Made by a program: the position numbers and the translations under genes. Below, piece by piece: positions 1 through 10,284 of a DNA stretch of 64,000 bases. The stretch is from Tomocerus qinae (taxonomy: Eukaryota; Arthropoda; Collembola; Entomobryomorpha; Tomoceridae). Under the pieces are notes generated by a model. The model had not been told where the DNA came from. It did not search any database and was given only the letters and a program-made list of their open reading frames with translations. The stretch covers positions 46,500,001 through 46,564,000 of the forward strand of contig CM034546.1 of NCBI GenBank assembly GCA_020055645.1, written 5' to 3'. Position 1 is the first letter of the stretch; each line of letters opens with the position of its first letter.

Positions 1-1
1 A

Positions 2-1885
2 AGCGAAACTTACAAGGGAAATATTTTAGGGAACCTTTTATACAAAAGTGAAGCCTACTTTCCTAAGACATTCAAGGAAATCATTGATAATAACCTAAAT
101 ATTTTTGCTGAGAATGGAGATTTTAACAGAACAATAAGATTACTAAATGTTGCTATCAGTTATAAATACAAGGCAGAATTATATACCCAAGTTAAAGAAA
201 AGCTTTTGAAATCTAAGCGTGACTTAACAATTAAGCAAAAGGTAAGCAAAATGGCAAAAGGAGACAGCATGCTAATTGATGCATTTAATATTAAATTTTT
301 TCAAAATGTTTTACATAAGTTCGGCAATAATACAAACTTTTACCAATCTAAAGACAATATTGAATTGAAAATGTTTATGATTGTCCAACCTATAGCAATT
401 GTTGACGAGATATTCTGGATAAAATTTTCATTCATTGAGTCAGGGATTTTAGCGATGTTAAAAAATACTCATGCAAGTTTTTCTCAGAGAGTGGCAACTG
501 TAGTTAAACTACGCAATGTAGGTTTAGTAAACACTACATTGTCGGAATTTACTGATATTCCCATTGAAATACCCAAAGGACCGCAGATCCTTAGAATTGA
601 GAATGTACTATCTGTATACATTGTTCTCTTAATTAGCAGCGGAATCTCATTTACTATATATGAATTTATAACTCAAATATTTAATGAGTCGAAAAGGGAG
701 TTGAAAACCATCAACAATCAACCAACACGCCAATCAGTCAACAAAGCCTGTCGTATGGGTAGGATAGCCAGTTTCCCTAACAGAATCCAAAGGCAGTTTA
801 TCAGACAGATATCAAAGAAAGTCTACCAGACAGAATCCGAAGCCAGTGTCCCAGACGTAGACCGAGACCCAAATTTGCCACCCGGAAAGAATACAAAACC
901 AGCTTTCCATCCCGGACAGAATCCAAAACCAACCTCCCATCCCGTACAGAATCCAAAACCAGCCTCCTATCCCGGACAAAATCCAAAAACAGCCTCGCAT
1001 CCCGTACAGAATCCAAAGCCAGCCTCCCATGCCGGACAGAATCTAAAATCAGCCTCCCATTTCGGACAGGATCCAAAATCATCCTCCCATCCTGGACAGA
1101 TTTTAAACCCAGTCTCCCATTCCGGAAAGAATTCAAAACCAGCCTTCAATCCCGGACATTATTCAAAATCAACCACCCATCCTCGACAGGTTCCAAAACC
1201 AGTCAACCATCCCAGAGAGGATTCAAAACCAGTCAACCATCCCAGAGAGGATTCAAAACCAGTCAACCATCCCAGAGAGGATTCAAAACCAGTCAACCAT
1301 CCCAGAGAGGATTCAAAACCAGCCAACCATCCCAGACAGGATTCAAAACCAGCCAACCATCCCAGACAGGATTCAAAACCAGCCAGCCATCCCAGAGAGG
1401 ATTCAAAATCAGCCAACCATCCCAGAGAGGATTCAAAACCAGCCAACCATCCCAGAGAGGATTCAAAACCAGCCAACCATCCCAGAGAGGATTCAAAACC
1501 AGCCAGCCATCCCAGAGAGGATTCAAAATCAGCCAGCCATCCCAGAGAGGATTCAAAACCAGCCAACCATCCCAGAGATGATTCAAAACCAGCCAACCAT
1601 CCCAGAGAGGATTCAAAACCAGCCAACCATCCCAGACAGGATTCAAAACCAGCCAGCCATCCCAGAGAGGATTCAAAACCAGCCAACCATCCCAGAGATG
1701 ATTCAAAACCAGCCAACCATCCCAGAGAGGATTCAAAACCAGCCAACCATCCCAGAGAGGATTCAAAACCAGCCAACCATCCCAGACAGGATTCAAAACC
1801 AGCCAGCCATCCCAGAGAGGATTCAAAACCAGCCACTTATCCTCGACAGGTTTCAAAACCAGCCAGCCATCCCAGACAGAGTTGA
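2..1885 (+). CDS. Probable divergent ionotropic (IR/iGluR-type) receptor, C-terminal part, with a repeat-encoded tail; 5' end outside window
   Basis: The frame is open from the first bases of the window, so this is the 3' part of a gene that starts to the left; no start codon can be assigned. The first ~200 codons look like the ligand-binding S2 end of an ionotropic receptor: a YKGNILGNLL stretch as found after the pore, an FSQRVATVVKLRNVGL stretch like the 'rl.eaGl' motif before the last membrane helix, then one hydrophobic helix (nt 604-666) matching M4. Such receptors are ligand-gated cation channels of chemosensory neurons. After M4 a normal IR has a short cytosolic tail. Here it is followed by ~300 residues of Pro/Ser/Lys/His-rich 10-residue repeats (consensus about HPREDSKPAN). 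The stop lies inside the repeat array. Family assignment is from motif style only and could be wrong; the repeat tail is directly visible. Confidence 0.45.
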   Translation, partial: SETYKGNILGNLLYKSEAYFPKTFKEIIDNNLNIFAENGDFNRTIRLLNVAISYKYKAELYTQVKEKLLKSKRDLTIKQKVSKMAKGDSMLIDAFNIKFFQNVLHKFGNNTNFYQSKDNIELKMFMIVQPIAIVDEIFWIKFSFIESGILAMLKNTHASFSQRVATVVKLRNVGLVNTTLSEFTDIPIEIPKGPQILRIENVLSVYIVLLISSGISFTIYEFITQIFNESKRELKTINNQPTRQSVNKACRMGRIASFPNRIQRQFIRQISKKVYQTESEASVPDVDRDPNLPPGKNTKPAFHPGQNPKPTSHPVQNPKPASYPGQNPKTASHPVQNPKPASHAGQNLKSASHFGQDPKSSSHPGQILNPVSHSGKNSKPAFNPGHYSKSTTHPRQVPKPVNHPREDSKPVNHPREDSKPVNHPREDSKPVNHPREDSKPANHPRQDSKPANHPRQDSKPASHPREDSKSANHPREDSKPANHPREDSKPANHPREDSKPASHPREDSKSASHPREDSKPANHPRDDSKPANHPREDSKPANHPRQDSKPASHPREDSKPANHPRDDSKPANHPREDSKPANHPREDSKPANHPRQDSKPASHPREDSKPATYPRQVSKPASHPRQS

Positions 1886-2010
1886 AATCCAGCTTTCTAC
1901 ACCTGTCAGGGGACAGGATACAAAGCCTGCCACTAATCGCAGACAAGATTCAGAACCAGTCACCCATCCCAGATGGGATTCGAAACCAGCCAACGATCCC
2001 GGACAGGATT
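880..2010 (+). repeat. 30-bp coding minisatellite
   Basis: Tandem 30-bp units, consensus about AGCCAACCATCCCAGAGAGG + ATTCAAAACC. About 22 near-identical copies lie at 1201-1860, with diverged copies on both sides (880-1200 and 1861-2010). The unit length is a multiple of three, so each unit encodes ten residues of the ORF. A substitution in one unit makes the TGA at 1883-1885; a one-base length change soon after shifts the remaining four units to another frame, which ends at 2010-2012. The variants (GAGAGG/GACAGG/GAGATG; AGCCAACC/AGCCAGCC/AGTCAACC) are grouped locally, as expected from unequal exchange. Confidence 0.9.
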
Positions 2011-2012
2011 GA

Positions 2013-3411
2013 AAAGCAGTATTAAAATGGTGACTATAATGGTGGACGCTTACTGATCACGACATGTTAGTATGGATGAAAGGAAAGGGGTGTTAAAAAT
2101 CTTGGTAAAGTAGAAATAAGCCTAGTCCTACGGACGGGGAATAGAATAATTATCGTATCAACATAATAATAGTGAATCAAATTCAATATCATTTAACGAA
2201 ACAGTGAAATTTTTTCTAGTGTGAATCTTTGAAGTCATTTCATCAGAGCTTGATTTTCTTAATAATATCATTAATTATAACCCAATAAACCCAGGGTTTT
2301 TTAAGTGAAACGGGGTGGTTTTTTTGCCAAAAAACCCGACTCATAACCCTGATACAGAATATTTCTAAAACTTTTCTCATTTATTGGCTTTTCCAAACTA
2401 CTCTACTCAATTACTACAGTATTATATAAACTACAGGAGTTTAATTCTTAGCTATTAGCTTTACAATTAACATGTTGCTAACACATTTTAAGGCTTTAAA
2501 TATTTTCTGCATTTGGAGAATTTAAGGAAGGGTCAGACAAACAAACAAAAGCTTTCTGACAGGAAGAATTCCTAAAATTGCTATAAAATGTATCTAATGA
2601 ACTCTGAAACTACACGTTACTTGGTATATAATAATGCTATTTTATCACGGCTGACAACTTTGCTATATCGATCGATCATTACCCTGGTCTATCTCAGAAG
2701 TCAACTTCCTCCTCTTCCACCTGTCATATAATTAAGGTTTCAGTCCCAACTGCATCACTCCAAAATATTTATATTATTATGGACTTGTACATGAATCAGA
2801 ATTATTTGCCTTTTGATGTGGAAGTATCAGATCATGCTTAAATGATGTGAATCGATACAAATCCTGCGCTAGTTGCATACAGTATGATGTGATCTGTAAG
2901 ACAATATTTATGCATGTTTTCCAAACATACTTCCTTGTACATATAAGTATGAAGAGAAACAAATGACCAAATGTTTTTAGATTCGTCCGTCTTTCTTTTT
3001 CCCTTCTCAACTTTTTTGTATTCAGTGATCTTATCATACCTTGGCTACGCTCTAAAGCCTTAACACATCTCTTCCTTTCTACATTCCGTTCATCCTGTCC
3101 TGTAATCGAATAAATATTTAACAAAGTTTACTCTTTATGCACAATAACGACATATCATTCGTTACCAAATACAACATAGATTAATTTAAAAGTATGTAAA
3201 TTGATTTTTGGTGACGTGTTTTCTAAATTGTGTTACACGAATAAAAATGTTAAGTTTTGCACTGCTTAAAAACTTACAGCCTTGAAACGTTGACAAACCA
3301 CAACGAACGTTGGCTGATTGTTACTTGTTTTGTAAACTCTTGAACAGTAATTCCTAACTTCTCGTCAATTAGAATCCTATTTGAAATGAAAAAAGGTTTA
3401 CATTAGAAAAC
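2013..3411. other. Non-coding stretch with repeat remnants
   Basis: No convincing gene. A piece at 2108-2140 (AGAAATAAGCC then CCTACGGACGGG) recurs at 32775-32800, so it is part of a dispersed repeat. From about 2640 to 2960 lies the module that also precedes the other two zinc-finger genes (own entry). Confidence 0.5.
2640..2960 (+). repeat. Upstream module shared by three zinc-finger genes, copy 1
   Basis: Shares a run of landmarks with 11340-11580 and 13615-13930: ATATCGATC..ATCA, a TCTCAGAAG piece, CCTGTC..ATGTATAACTAAG-like, AGATATTT-like, and a CCAATCCTGCGCT-like end. It lies ~450 bp before the zinc-finger start at 3412. The copies are diverged, so they look like flanks carried along by an old duplication of the zinc-finger gene rather than a recent insertion. 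Confidence 0.5.
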
Positions 3412-4416
3412 ATGGAAAGTTTTGGAGACATTGGTGGACCTTTTCAGTGTTTTCAGTGCCCTAGATCCTTCGCCCAGTGCACTGACCTTTCAGAACATTA
3501 TTTGAAAGACCACCCTTTGCGAGAAAAAATGTACAAATGTCAACTATGCTCAGAACAATTTTTAATAGAGCATCAATTCATTCGTCACAAAGTTATAGTT
3601 CACAATGCAGAAAAACCATTTAAATGCACGATATGTCAAAAAGGATACTTTTTGGAATCAATGTTGATAAAACATTTTGCAGTCCACACGGAAGCAGACC
3701 AGCTGAAATGTTCAATATGCAGTAAGCAATTTGCATATAAAGAAAATTTATTAAAACATAAACTGAAAATGCACAAGGAAGAGAACCAGCTGAAATGTTC
3801 CGATTGTCAAAGGGTATTTCAATATCCCTCAGCGTTGTCAAGACATAGAAGAGTCCATTCAGGAGACAAGCCCTTTAAGTGTCCCATATGCTCTAAGGAA
3901 TTTGCATATGATAACAATTTGATAAGGCATGTCAAGGTTCATTTGGATGAGAAGCGGTTTAAATGTTCGACATGCTACAAAGAATTCTCCAGCAGAAACA
4001 ATTTACTGAGACATATGACAAGCCATGATGATAAGAAACTATTTGAATGTCCAGAATGCAAAAAGCTATTCCAATGTAATTCACATTTGCTAAGACATGC
4101 CAAAACCCACAAGAGAGATAAATCTTTTACGTGTCGCGTATGCACCAAGGAATTCAAATGTAGTGAAGAGTATTTACGACACATTCTAGCATTCCATACC
4201 GAATCCAAAGAATTTCGTTGCAATCAATGCAATTACATCAATAATAGTGGCGACCCATTAATAGCTAATAAGGTCTATAGACATTCAGAATTGGTAAAAT
4301 ATAAATGTAATGAATGTCATAAGACTTTCAAGTTGACCAAGTATTTAAAAATGCATCTAAGAAATGAGAACTATTTTCTCATGTTGTCTGATGATGGTAT
4401 CAGCATTAAGATTTGA
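3412..4416 (+). CDS. Intron-less C2H2 zinc-finger protein (copy 1, 334 aa)
   Basis: Single open frame with an ATG in good context (AAACATGG). The first residues MESFGDIGGP recur in the third copy (14448), which supports the start. Eleven finger positions follow almost directly: nine canonical C-x2-C-x12-H-x3/4-H fingers from residue ~13, then two degenerate ones near the C-terminus (one lacks the normal His pair, the last lacks its second His). Linkers are mostly not the TGEKP type. Such arrays bind DNA or RNA in the nucleus and commonly regulate transcription; no effector domain (BTB, ZAD, KRAB) is present, so a target cannot be inferred. AATAAA at 4612-4617 is a candidate polyadenylation signal. 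Paralogous to 12475 and 14448, and the least decayed of the three. Confidence 0.85.
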   Translation: MESFGDIGGPFQCFQCPRSFAQCTDLSEHYLKDHPLREKMYKCQLCSEQFLIEHQFIRHKVIVHNAEKPFKCTICQKGYFLESMLIKHFAVHTEADQLKCSICSKQFAYKENLLKHKLKMHKEENQLKCSDCQRVFQYPSALSRHRRVHSGDKPFKCPICSKEFAYDNNLIRHVKVHLDEKRFKCSTCYKEFSSRNNLLRHMTSHDDKKLFECPECKKLFQCNSHLLRHAKTHKRDKSFTCRVCTKEFKCSEEYLRHILAFHTESKEFRCNQCNYINNSGDPLIANKVYRHSELVKYKCNECHKTFKLTKYLKMHLRNENYFLMLSDDGISIKI

Positions 4417-5659
4417 GGTGTGTTATCAAAAATGTCAACAAATTATTCAAAGATTAATTAGCTACTTAATTTACACATGGAAGAAATTTATGTAATTAAG
4501 GTACATTTTGACAAATTGGAATATTATAACATTCAAAATTTGACATCTACATACACGTGTATAATATTTCGTGTAAGCAGTCTATCTATATAAAATGGAA
4601 GAGAAACAAGCAATAAATGGGTTTATACTTAGAATTTAAATGGTGAATAATAGTAACAGTAACATCCATTTCTATAATCTTGTATATATATATAGAATCT
4701 TTTCCACCTGTATGGATAATAGTTAATAGTAATATTGTATTGATTTAATGATAGTAGTATTCTGCAATGTATAATGTGTATGTACTAGTGTCAACTCTAA
4801 TATTACATTATAATATACGTATTTTTTCGGAATACTGTGTGAGTACTATTTTGATTTCATATTGCCCCTTTTTGTTAGGCAATGGTAATAATTGATAGGT
4901 AGTCCATAAGTATATTCCAGAAAGAGGCTTGTCGAAATTGGACATGTCTACCCAAAGCAGCTTCTGATACAGAAAAAAGATTATAGCTTCTCTTCTTGTC
5001 TGTACTTTAATATCATGTGTGAGAGTTTAGGTGAGAGCTATGCTTTGGCCAGTGTAATTGTGTAAGTATAATAATATATTATATGTACCAAATGTAAAAA
5101 TAAGATCGCCCCTCTCTGTGTTATATGTACGTGTAATGGACGTTGTCAGTATGACTAAGTAATTGTCCAGTAAATCTATACTTCGAAATCATAGTAAGAA
5201 GTAAGAATAGGTAACTCTTCGAAAATCAAAAAAAAAATATTGTACTCAGTGAAATAGAGACCGAATTTCGGGATTCGTGAACCCTTATTATATCCTTTAT
5301 ATAAATTCTTTACCAAATAGTCTAATAGATTATTTGCGATTGTACTAGCAAGAAGCCCTTCGTTATCTGTATATATGTTAGCGGCAATAAGTGAATTCAG
5401 GCATTAAGCTTAATTCACTTATTGCCGCTAACATATATATATATAGTCGATGATGTGTAACGACCACTCTTTTTGAACAGGTAAGACACAATGTCAATAG
5501 TATTCATACATTTGAACTAAATGTATTAAGTTGTAAAGTGAATGTGAATATAAATACATATATATACTAGAATAAAGTTACGCCTATATCAAAAGCTTAC
5601 TCATCGGAACCTTTTTCTGCTTTATAATACTTTTGGTTATAGGTGTTTGAAGGGTATTC
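4417..5659. other. AT-rich intergenic DNA with one perfect hairpin
   Basis: Contains the 3' UTR and polyadenylation signal of the zinc-finger gene, short AT microsatellites, and a perfect inverted repeat (arms 5371-5397 and 5412-5438, 27 bp each, 14-nt loop) containing TTAGCGGCAATAAGTGAATT. No gene seen. Confidence 0.6.
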
Positions 5660-5811
5660 GGAGATTTCGTCAATAAAATTTCGACAATTGACAATGGTGA
5701 TTCCGACAATAGGTAAAAGGTGATTCCGATAATGTTAAAGGAGATATCGACAATGTTAATGAGGAATTCGACAATGAATAGGAATATACTAATATTTGAG
5801 TCTGTATTATA

Positions 5812-5992
5812 GTTTCACTCACACGTCAATCTCTTTGTATTCGAAAGACAATGGATCATATGTTGCAATATAAAGGCTTAACTTCAGCACAAACCTCGAG
5901 TCGAACAAATCAACGTGGGAGGTCCATTGTTATGCAACATATTATGATCCATTGTCTTTCGAATACAAAGAGATTAACGTGAGAGTTAAACA
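5812..5992. repeat. Imperfect inverted repeat (foldback), ~60-bp arms
   Basis: The left arm near 5812-5869 and right arm near 5933-5992 both contain CTCTTTGTATTCGAAAGACA and its complement; one arm has a 3-nt insertion. The spacer is ~60 bp. It sits just inside the left TIR of the long-TIR element and could be a nested MITE. Confidence 0.7.
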
Positions 5993-6028
5993 GTTATAAT
6001 TCTGTAACGTATTATTTGCTACTTGATA

Positions 6029-6548
6029 ACTTCGTTTTTCTCGCTTTGATGGTTGTTAATTTTGATGAGAAAAAATCAAAACACTAAGTCCTTTTGTTTG
6101 GGTTCTAATTTAATAAAAATTTTGATTTATTATACAGCGACCGGTTTCGCATTCTTCGTCATGGCTGTAAATATACAAAATGCAAAAAAATGTTTTTATA
6201 AAATACACCATATGTCAAATATAAACATTAAAATTAGCACATTTAGTCAATGAAAGCATACAGTACATAAATCCGTTATGTTATTAACTAAAATAATATT
6301 TAATAACTTAAATATACTTATGCCATTGAAGATTTACCTGTTTCGAATAATTATGACACTTTTCAAATTAAATTATCCAATTTACAAAATAATTTTAGAC
6401 AAAATTTTTTATGTCATAGTAGTAGGTCGAATAACAATTTAGAAATTGCCGCTAAACAGAGATACACGTTACTCATGGTAATAGCCTCTACCATCATTTA
6501 TCAGTACCTTATACAAACTAGTACCCGAGATTTCGTATATAATTAACA
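6029..6548. repeat. Pseudo-LTR copy 1 (520 bp)
   Basis: Matches 8277-8796 over its full length with no difference that I can find by eye. It lies downstream of the minus-strand RT ORF. On the minus strand it holds an ATGACGAAGAATGCGAAACC stretch followed by GCTGTATAATAAAT, which resembles the conserved-box motif at 10285-10330. Confidence 0.95.
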
Positions 6549-6569
6549 AATAAAAATATCCATAATCTA

Positions 6570-8036
6570 TCACGAAATAATTTCTGAAATATTATGTGTC
6601 CTTCTAAATGAAACTATAACTTTGATCTCATTTATGCTGTCTTTATATTTAAGTACCTTACAATTTTGTAATTCATTAACAATAGTATCTTTAACAATGT
6701 TGTCAAAATTGTGTATTGAACGGTAGAATGGAAAAATACAAAAAGTTTCTTTTAAAGGGCTATACCTAGTAACTATAGATTCTGGATCTATGTTGTATCT
6801 AGTTAATATTTCTGGATTAGTGATCCTTAAACTAGTTAACTGTAACATTTTATTAGGAATTAGTAATGATTGCCTTTGTACAGATTCTAATTTAGTCATT
6901 GCATTTTCTAAGACTTCTACTGGGTAACAGCGGGTTTCAAATTTATTAAACAAATTACTTAACTCTACATTTCTACTATCTGCATCGGACTCTATTTTAA
7001 TAATTCTCAAACCTTGGGAATAAGGTAGAGAATTTTTCAAATGAGTTGCATGATTAGAATAGTAATGTAAAAATTGCTGTTTAGCCATTGGCTTTTTATA
7101 AAGTTGAGTACTTATATTATTGTCATTGTCTAGATTGATTAGCACATCTAGAAAATTAATTCTTTTCTCGTTAATCGAAAACGTAAATTCAAGAAATGGA
7201 TGTTTTAAGCTATCTTTTAACCAAGTATCAATATCAGTAATATGATTCCTATTTACAATTAGCAGAATATCATCTAAAAACCTCCTGTTAAATACGATTT
7301 CTTCTTTTTTGAAGATATTCTTAATTTCTTCGTACACAGTAATGTTTGCAATTGAGCATGAAGCTGGTCCTCCCATTTGGATACCTTTCGCTTGAGTATA
7401 ATATTGGTCATCAAACTCTATATAATTAGTATCCAGACACATGTCAAGTAAAGTTTTAAATTGATTGCCATCTAAGTCTATTGGTACATTAATTAAATGT
7501 TTATATTTACTAAAATAGTTTAGACAGTGTTCTTTACATTTTGTGATTAACAGGTTGGTATATAAAGCTACAATATCTATTGTTATTAGTACATAATTAT
7601 TGTCAGCTTTAAGATTCAGGTTATCCAATAGTATTAGCAAATGTGTAGTGTCTATGATTAAGTCTGGAACAAAAAGGCTAATAGGTTGTAAGTAAGTATC
7701 TAGTAGTTTGCTCATATGTCTGTTATGTGTTTTTAAAGTACTACATATCGGTCTTACTGGAGGGAAAGTTTCATATTCTTTATGTATTTTAAGTAAACCA
7801 GATAATTGAGAAGGTAGGGGGTGTTCAGGAATTAAACTAGAAAAAATATTCTGTTTACTGATCGATTTTTCGAAACATCTTACTTTATCTATAAAATTGT
7901 CTACTGAACGTGAAAAATGTACTTGTGTGGAGGGGTGATATATAGTGAGATCATTTAAATGACTTTTTATGGCTTCTTGGTAATCGTCTCTGTAAAAAAT
8001 ACATATACCTGCATTTTTATCAGAATTCTTTACCAT
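6570..8036 (-). CDS. Penelope-like reverse transcriptase (488 aa)
   Basis: RNA-templated DNA polymerase of a Penelope-like element; it would copy element RNA at a chromosomal target. Visible motifs in order: an N-terminal KNSDKNAGICI/Y..DY block typical of PLE RTs, PPVRPICST (~92-100), the TIDIVALYTN catalytic block (~152-161), GIQMGGPAS (~218-226), RRFLDDI (~251-257; the DD pair replaces the usual YxDD), NFLDV (~294-298), LYKKP and SQGLRIIK (~340-347). The protein stops where a GIY-YIG nuclease would begin in endonuclease-bearing PLEs. The start ATG at 8036-8034 is genuine, but the frame is open farther upstream and overlaps the short ORF at 8081-8245. About half identical to the truncated RT at 8795-9964. 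No internal stop or frameshift. Confidence 0.85.
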   Translation of the reverse strand: MVKNSDKNAGICIFYRDDYQEAIKSHLNDLTIYHPSTQVHFSRSVDNFIDKVRCFEKSISKQNIFSSLIPEHPLPSQLSGLLKIHKEYETFPPVRPICSTLKTHNRHMSKLLDTYLQPISLFVPDLIIDTTHLLILLDNLNLKADNNYVLITIDIVALYTNLLITKCKEHCLNYFSKYKHLINVPIDLDGNQFKTLLDMCLDTNYIEFDDQYYTQAKGIQMGGPASCSIANITVYEEIKNIFKKEEIVFNRRFLDDILLIVNRNHITDIDTWLKDSLKHPFLEFTFSINEKRINFLDVLINLDNDNNISTQLYKKPMAKQQFLHYYSNHATHLKNSLPYSQGLRIIKIESDADSRNVELSNLFNKFETRCYPVEVLENAMTKLESVQRQSLLIPNKMLQLTSLRITNPEILTRYNIDPESIVTRYSPLKETFCIFPFYRSIHNFDNIVKDTIVNELQNCKVLKYKDSINEIKVIVSFRRTHNISEIIS

Positions 8037-8080
8037 GATATTATTCTCACTCAGAAAACAATTTAAAGAATTAAATAAAT

Positions 8081-8245
8081 TTAATGGTATGACTCGTCAA
8101 TTTTCCTCTTTTTGTTGTCTGAAGTATATAAGTTTTTCGATTCGTCATTTTCTTCTTCCGAAGAAATATTAAATATTTTTTCAAGTATGGCATTATCTTG
8201 TGTTGATTTTTGACAGGGTGTTTTTGAACAATAAGGGCGATCCAT
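8081..8245 (-). CDS. Short ORF upstream of the Penelope-like RT (54 aa)
   Basis: ATG at 8245-8243, stop at 8083-8081, 44 bp before the RT start. The product starts MDRPYCSKT, has an acidic ISSEEENDES stretch and a basic KKRKID cluster that could act as a nuclear localisation signal. The RT frame is open upstream of its first ATG and overlaps the end of this ORF by a few codons in a different frame. The two may therefore have been one longer N-terminus split by an indel, or may be joined by ribosomal frameshifting. No homology recognised. Confidence 0.4.
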   Translation of the reverse strand: MDRPYCSKTPCQKSTQDNAILEKIFNISSEEENDESKNLYTSDNKKRKIDESYH

Positions 8246-8276
8246 TGGGATACTTTATGTGGTTTTGAAAATAATG

Positions 8277-8796
8277 ACTTCGTTTTTCTCGCTTTGATGG
8301 TTGTTAATTTTGATGAGAAAAAATCAAAACACTAAGTCCTTTTGTTTGGGTTCTAATTTAATAAAAATTTTGATTTATTATACAGCGACCGGTTTCGCAT
8401 TCTTCGTCATGGCTGTAAATATACAAAATGCAAAAAAATGTTTTTATAAAATACACCATATGTCAAATATAAACATTAAAATTAGCACATTTAGTCAATG
8501 AAAGCATACAGTACATAAATCCGTTATGTTATTAACTAAAATAATATTTAATAACTTAAATATACTTATGCCATTGAAGATTTACCTGTTTCGAATAATT
8601 ATGACACTTTTCAAATTAAATTATCCAATTTACAAAATAATTTTAGACAAAATTTTTTATGTCATAGTAGTAGGTCGAATAACAATTTAGAAATTGCCGC
8701 TAAACAGAGATACACGTTACTCATGGTAATAGCCTCTACCATCATTTATCAGTACCTTATACAAACTAGTACCCGAGATTTCGTATATAATTAACA
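8277..8796. repeat. Pseudo-LTR copy 2 (520 bp)
   Basis: Second copy of 6029-6548. Its right edge (8796) is exactly where the RT homology of the older plus-strand copy begins, so it marks an insertion or recombination junction. Confidence 0.95.
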
Positions 8797-9964
8797 TATT
8801 AGTAAATTGATAGACTTATTTCTACAACCTATCATGAATTACATTCCTGATGTATTACTAGATTCCACACATTTATTAATTCTACTTAATGATCTTAAAC
8901 TTTTACCTAATCGTAAGTATACCTTGGTTACAGTTGACATTGTGTCACTCTACACTAATTTAAAAATTAACATCTGTAAAAAGCATTGCTCTGAAATGTA
9001 TTTCAAATACAAAAGTAATATTAATACACCGTTCGATGTAAGTATAAATCAGTTTAAACAGTTATTAGATCTTTGTTTAGATTATAGTCATGTCAAATAT
9101 AATAATCAATATTTCCTACAACATAAAGGAATACAGATGGGAGGCTCTGCTTCTGTATCTATAGCAAATATTACCGTATTCAGTGAAATGAAGTCTATGT
9201 TTCAAGATTGTACAGAAATAATATTTAATAAGCGTTTCCTTGATGATATATTCCTAATTGTAGAATCTACGGAAATTATAGATATGAATGACTGGCTAAC
9301 AAGAAAATTTAAACATGATTTCTTACAATTTACCTATAACTTTAGCGAAACGGAAATTGTATTCTTAGATTTATGTATTCAAATACTACCGGATAATACT
9401 ATTAGTACAAAACTATACCGTAAACCTATGTCTAAATCGCAACCATTACATTATAAATCTAATCATAGAAAATGTTTACTTAATTCTATTCCGTATGCAC
9501 AAGGTTTACGAATTATTAGGTCGTATAGTAATCCATCAGAAGCAACATCAGAATTACATAACTTAATGAATGCTTATAAATTGAGAATGTACCCAAGTGA
9601 TATTCTTCACGATGTATTAAATAGACTTAGTGTTATTAATAGAGATTCGTTACTTATTCCCAAAAAACCGTTACTCATAAAAAATCTGTCTATTCACAAC
9701 CCTGAGATATTATGTAAACATAATATAAACACAGAATTATATTCACAAACAGATTCATATGTATCAAGTAACGTGTATTTTGTATTGCCTTTTTACAACT
9801 CTATTTACAATTATAACAATCTAACTCTAAAATATATCATAAGTGAATTAAGTAAATGTACAGATGTTAAATTCAAGAATGCTATTCAATCAATTAGTCT
9901 AACTTTAAGCTACTCAAAAGTAAACAGTATATCTCAGTATGTGACAACTCATGGGGAATCATGA
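8795..9964 (+). pseudogene. 5'-truncated second Penelope-like reverse transcriptase
   Basis: The open frame begins at the border with the pseudo-LTR; homology to the minus-strand RT starts at the SKLIDLFLQP block (SKLLDTYLQP in the other copy) without any start codon. It retains TVDIVSLYTNL, GIQMGGSAS, KRFLDDIFLIV, VFLDLC, LYRKP and AQGLRII, and runs ~385 codons to a TGA at 9962-9964 with no break. The N-terminal ~105 residues are missing, so it cannot make a complete enzyme. Amino-acid identity with the 6570-8036 RT is about half by eye, so it is a separate, older lineage of the same element type. Opposite orientation to the intact RT. Confidence 0.75.
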
Positions 9965-10284
9965 TACTTCTTCACATCTATGGTGCTACGCGCCAAAATG
10001 TTATCCCGCACATTACACAACTTTGTTGTCAGTTCTTAAGACTGTCATTATTTTTATAAACATTGAATAATGTAATCTTACTTTAATTTAATTTAATATT
10101 ATTACTATATAATTTTCTGCTCTCGACTCCACACAACATAGGTAGGTGATTACTGATGGTTCTCTATACTTAATTAATATAAAATATGTTTTCTATACTT
10201 AATTAATATAATATATGTTCTGCTTCCCATAATGTATCAAAATAAGTAACTAATCCTGATTTTGCTCATTGTTGTTCTCTAATT

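Larger units (their letters stand above)
6029..8796 (-). mobile_element. Penelope-like retrotransposon with 520-bp direct repeats (pseudo-LTRs)
   Basis: Two 520-bp direct repeats (6029-6548 and 8277-8796) read as identical and enclose one reverse-transcriptase ORF and a short upstream ORF, both on the minus strand. Direct 'pseudo-LTR' flanks are a known habit of Penelope-like elements (PLEs). The RT ORF ends 22 bp from the downstream repeat. The GIY-YIG endonuclease that many PLEs have after the RT is absent, so this is either an endonuclease-less PLE or a trimmed one. Identity of the two repeats implies a recent insertion or recent gene conversion. Confidence 0.75.

Noticed and set aside
1201..1860. 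CRISPR-like regular 30-bp repeats
   Set aside because: There are no spacers: units are directly adjacent, coding and in a eukaryotic gene.
1159..1946. Minus-strand ORFs of 217-225 aa across the 30-bp repeats
   Set aside because: Shadow frames of the tandem repeat; the plus frame is continuous with a non-repetitive upstream coding region.
2777..3124. Minus-strand ORF of 115 aa
   Set aside because: Lies over the shared upstream module; the other module copies do not keep the frame.
8301..8501. 66-aa ORF in each 520-bp repeat (also 6053-6253)
   Set aside because: Identical because the DNA repeats are identical; on the strand opposite to the RT and without a recognisable domain.
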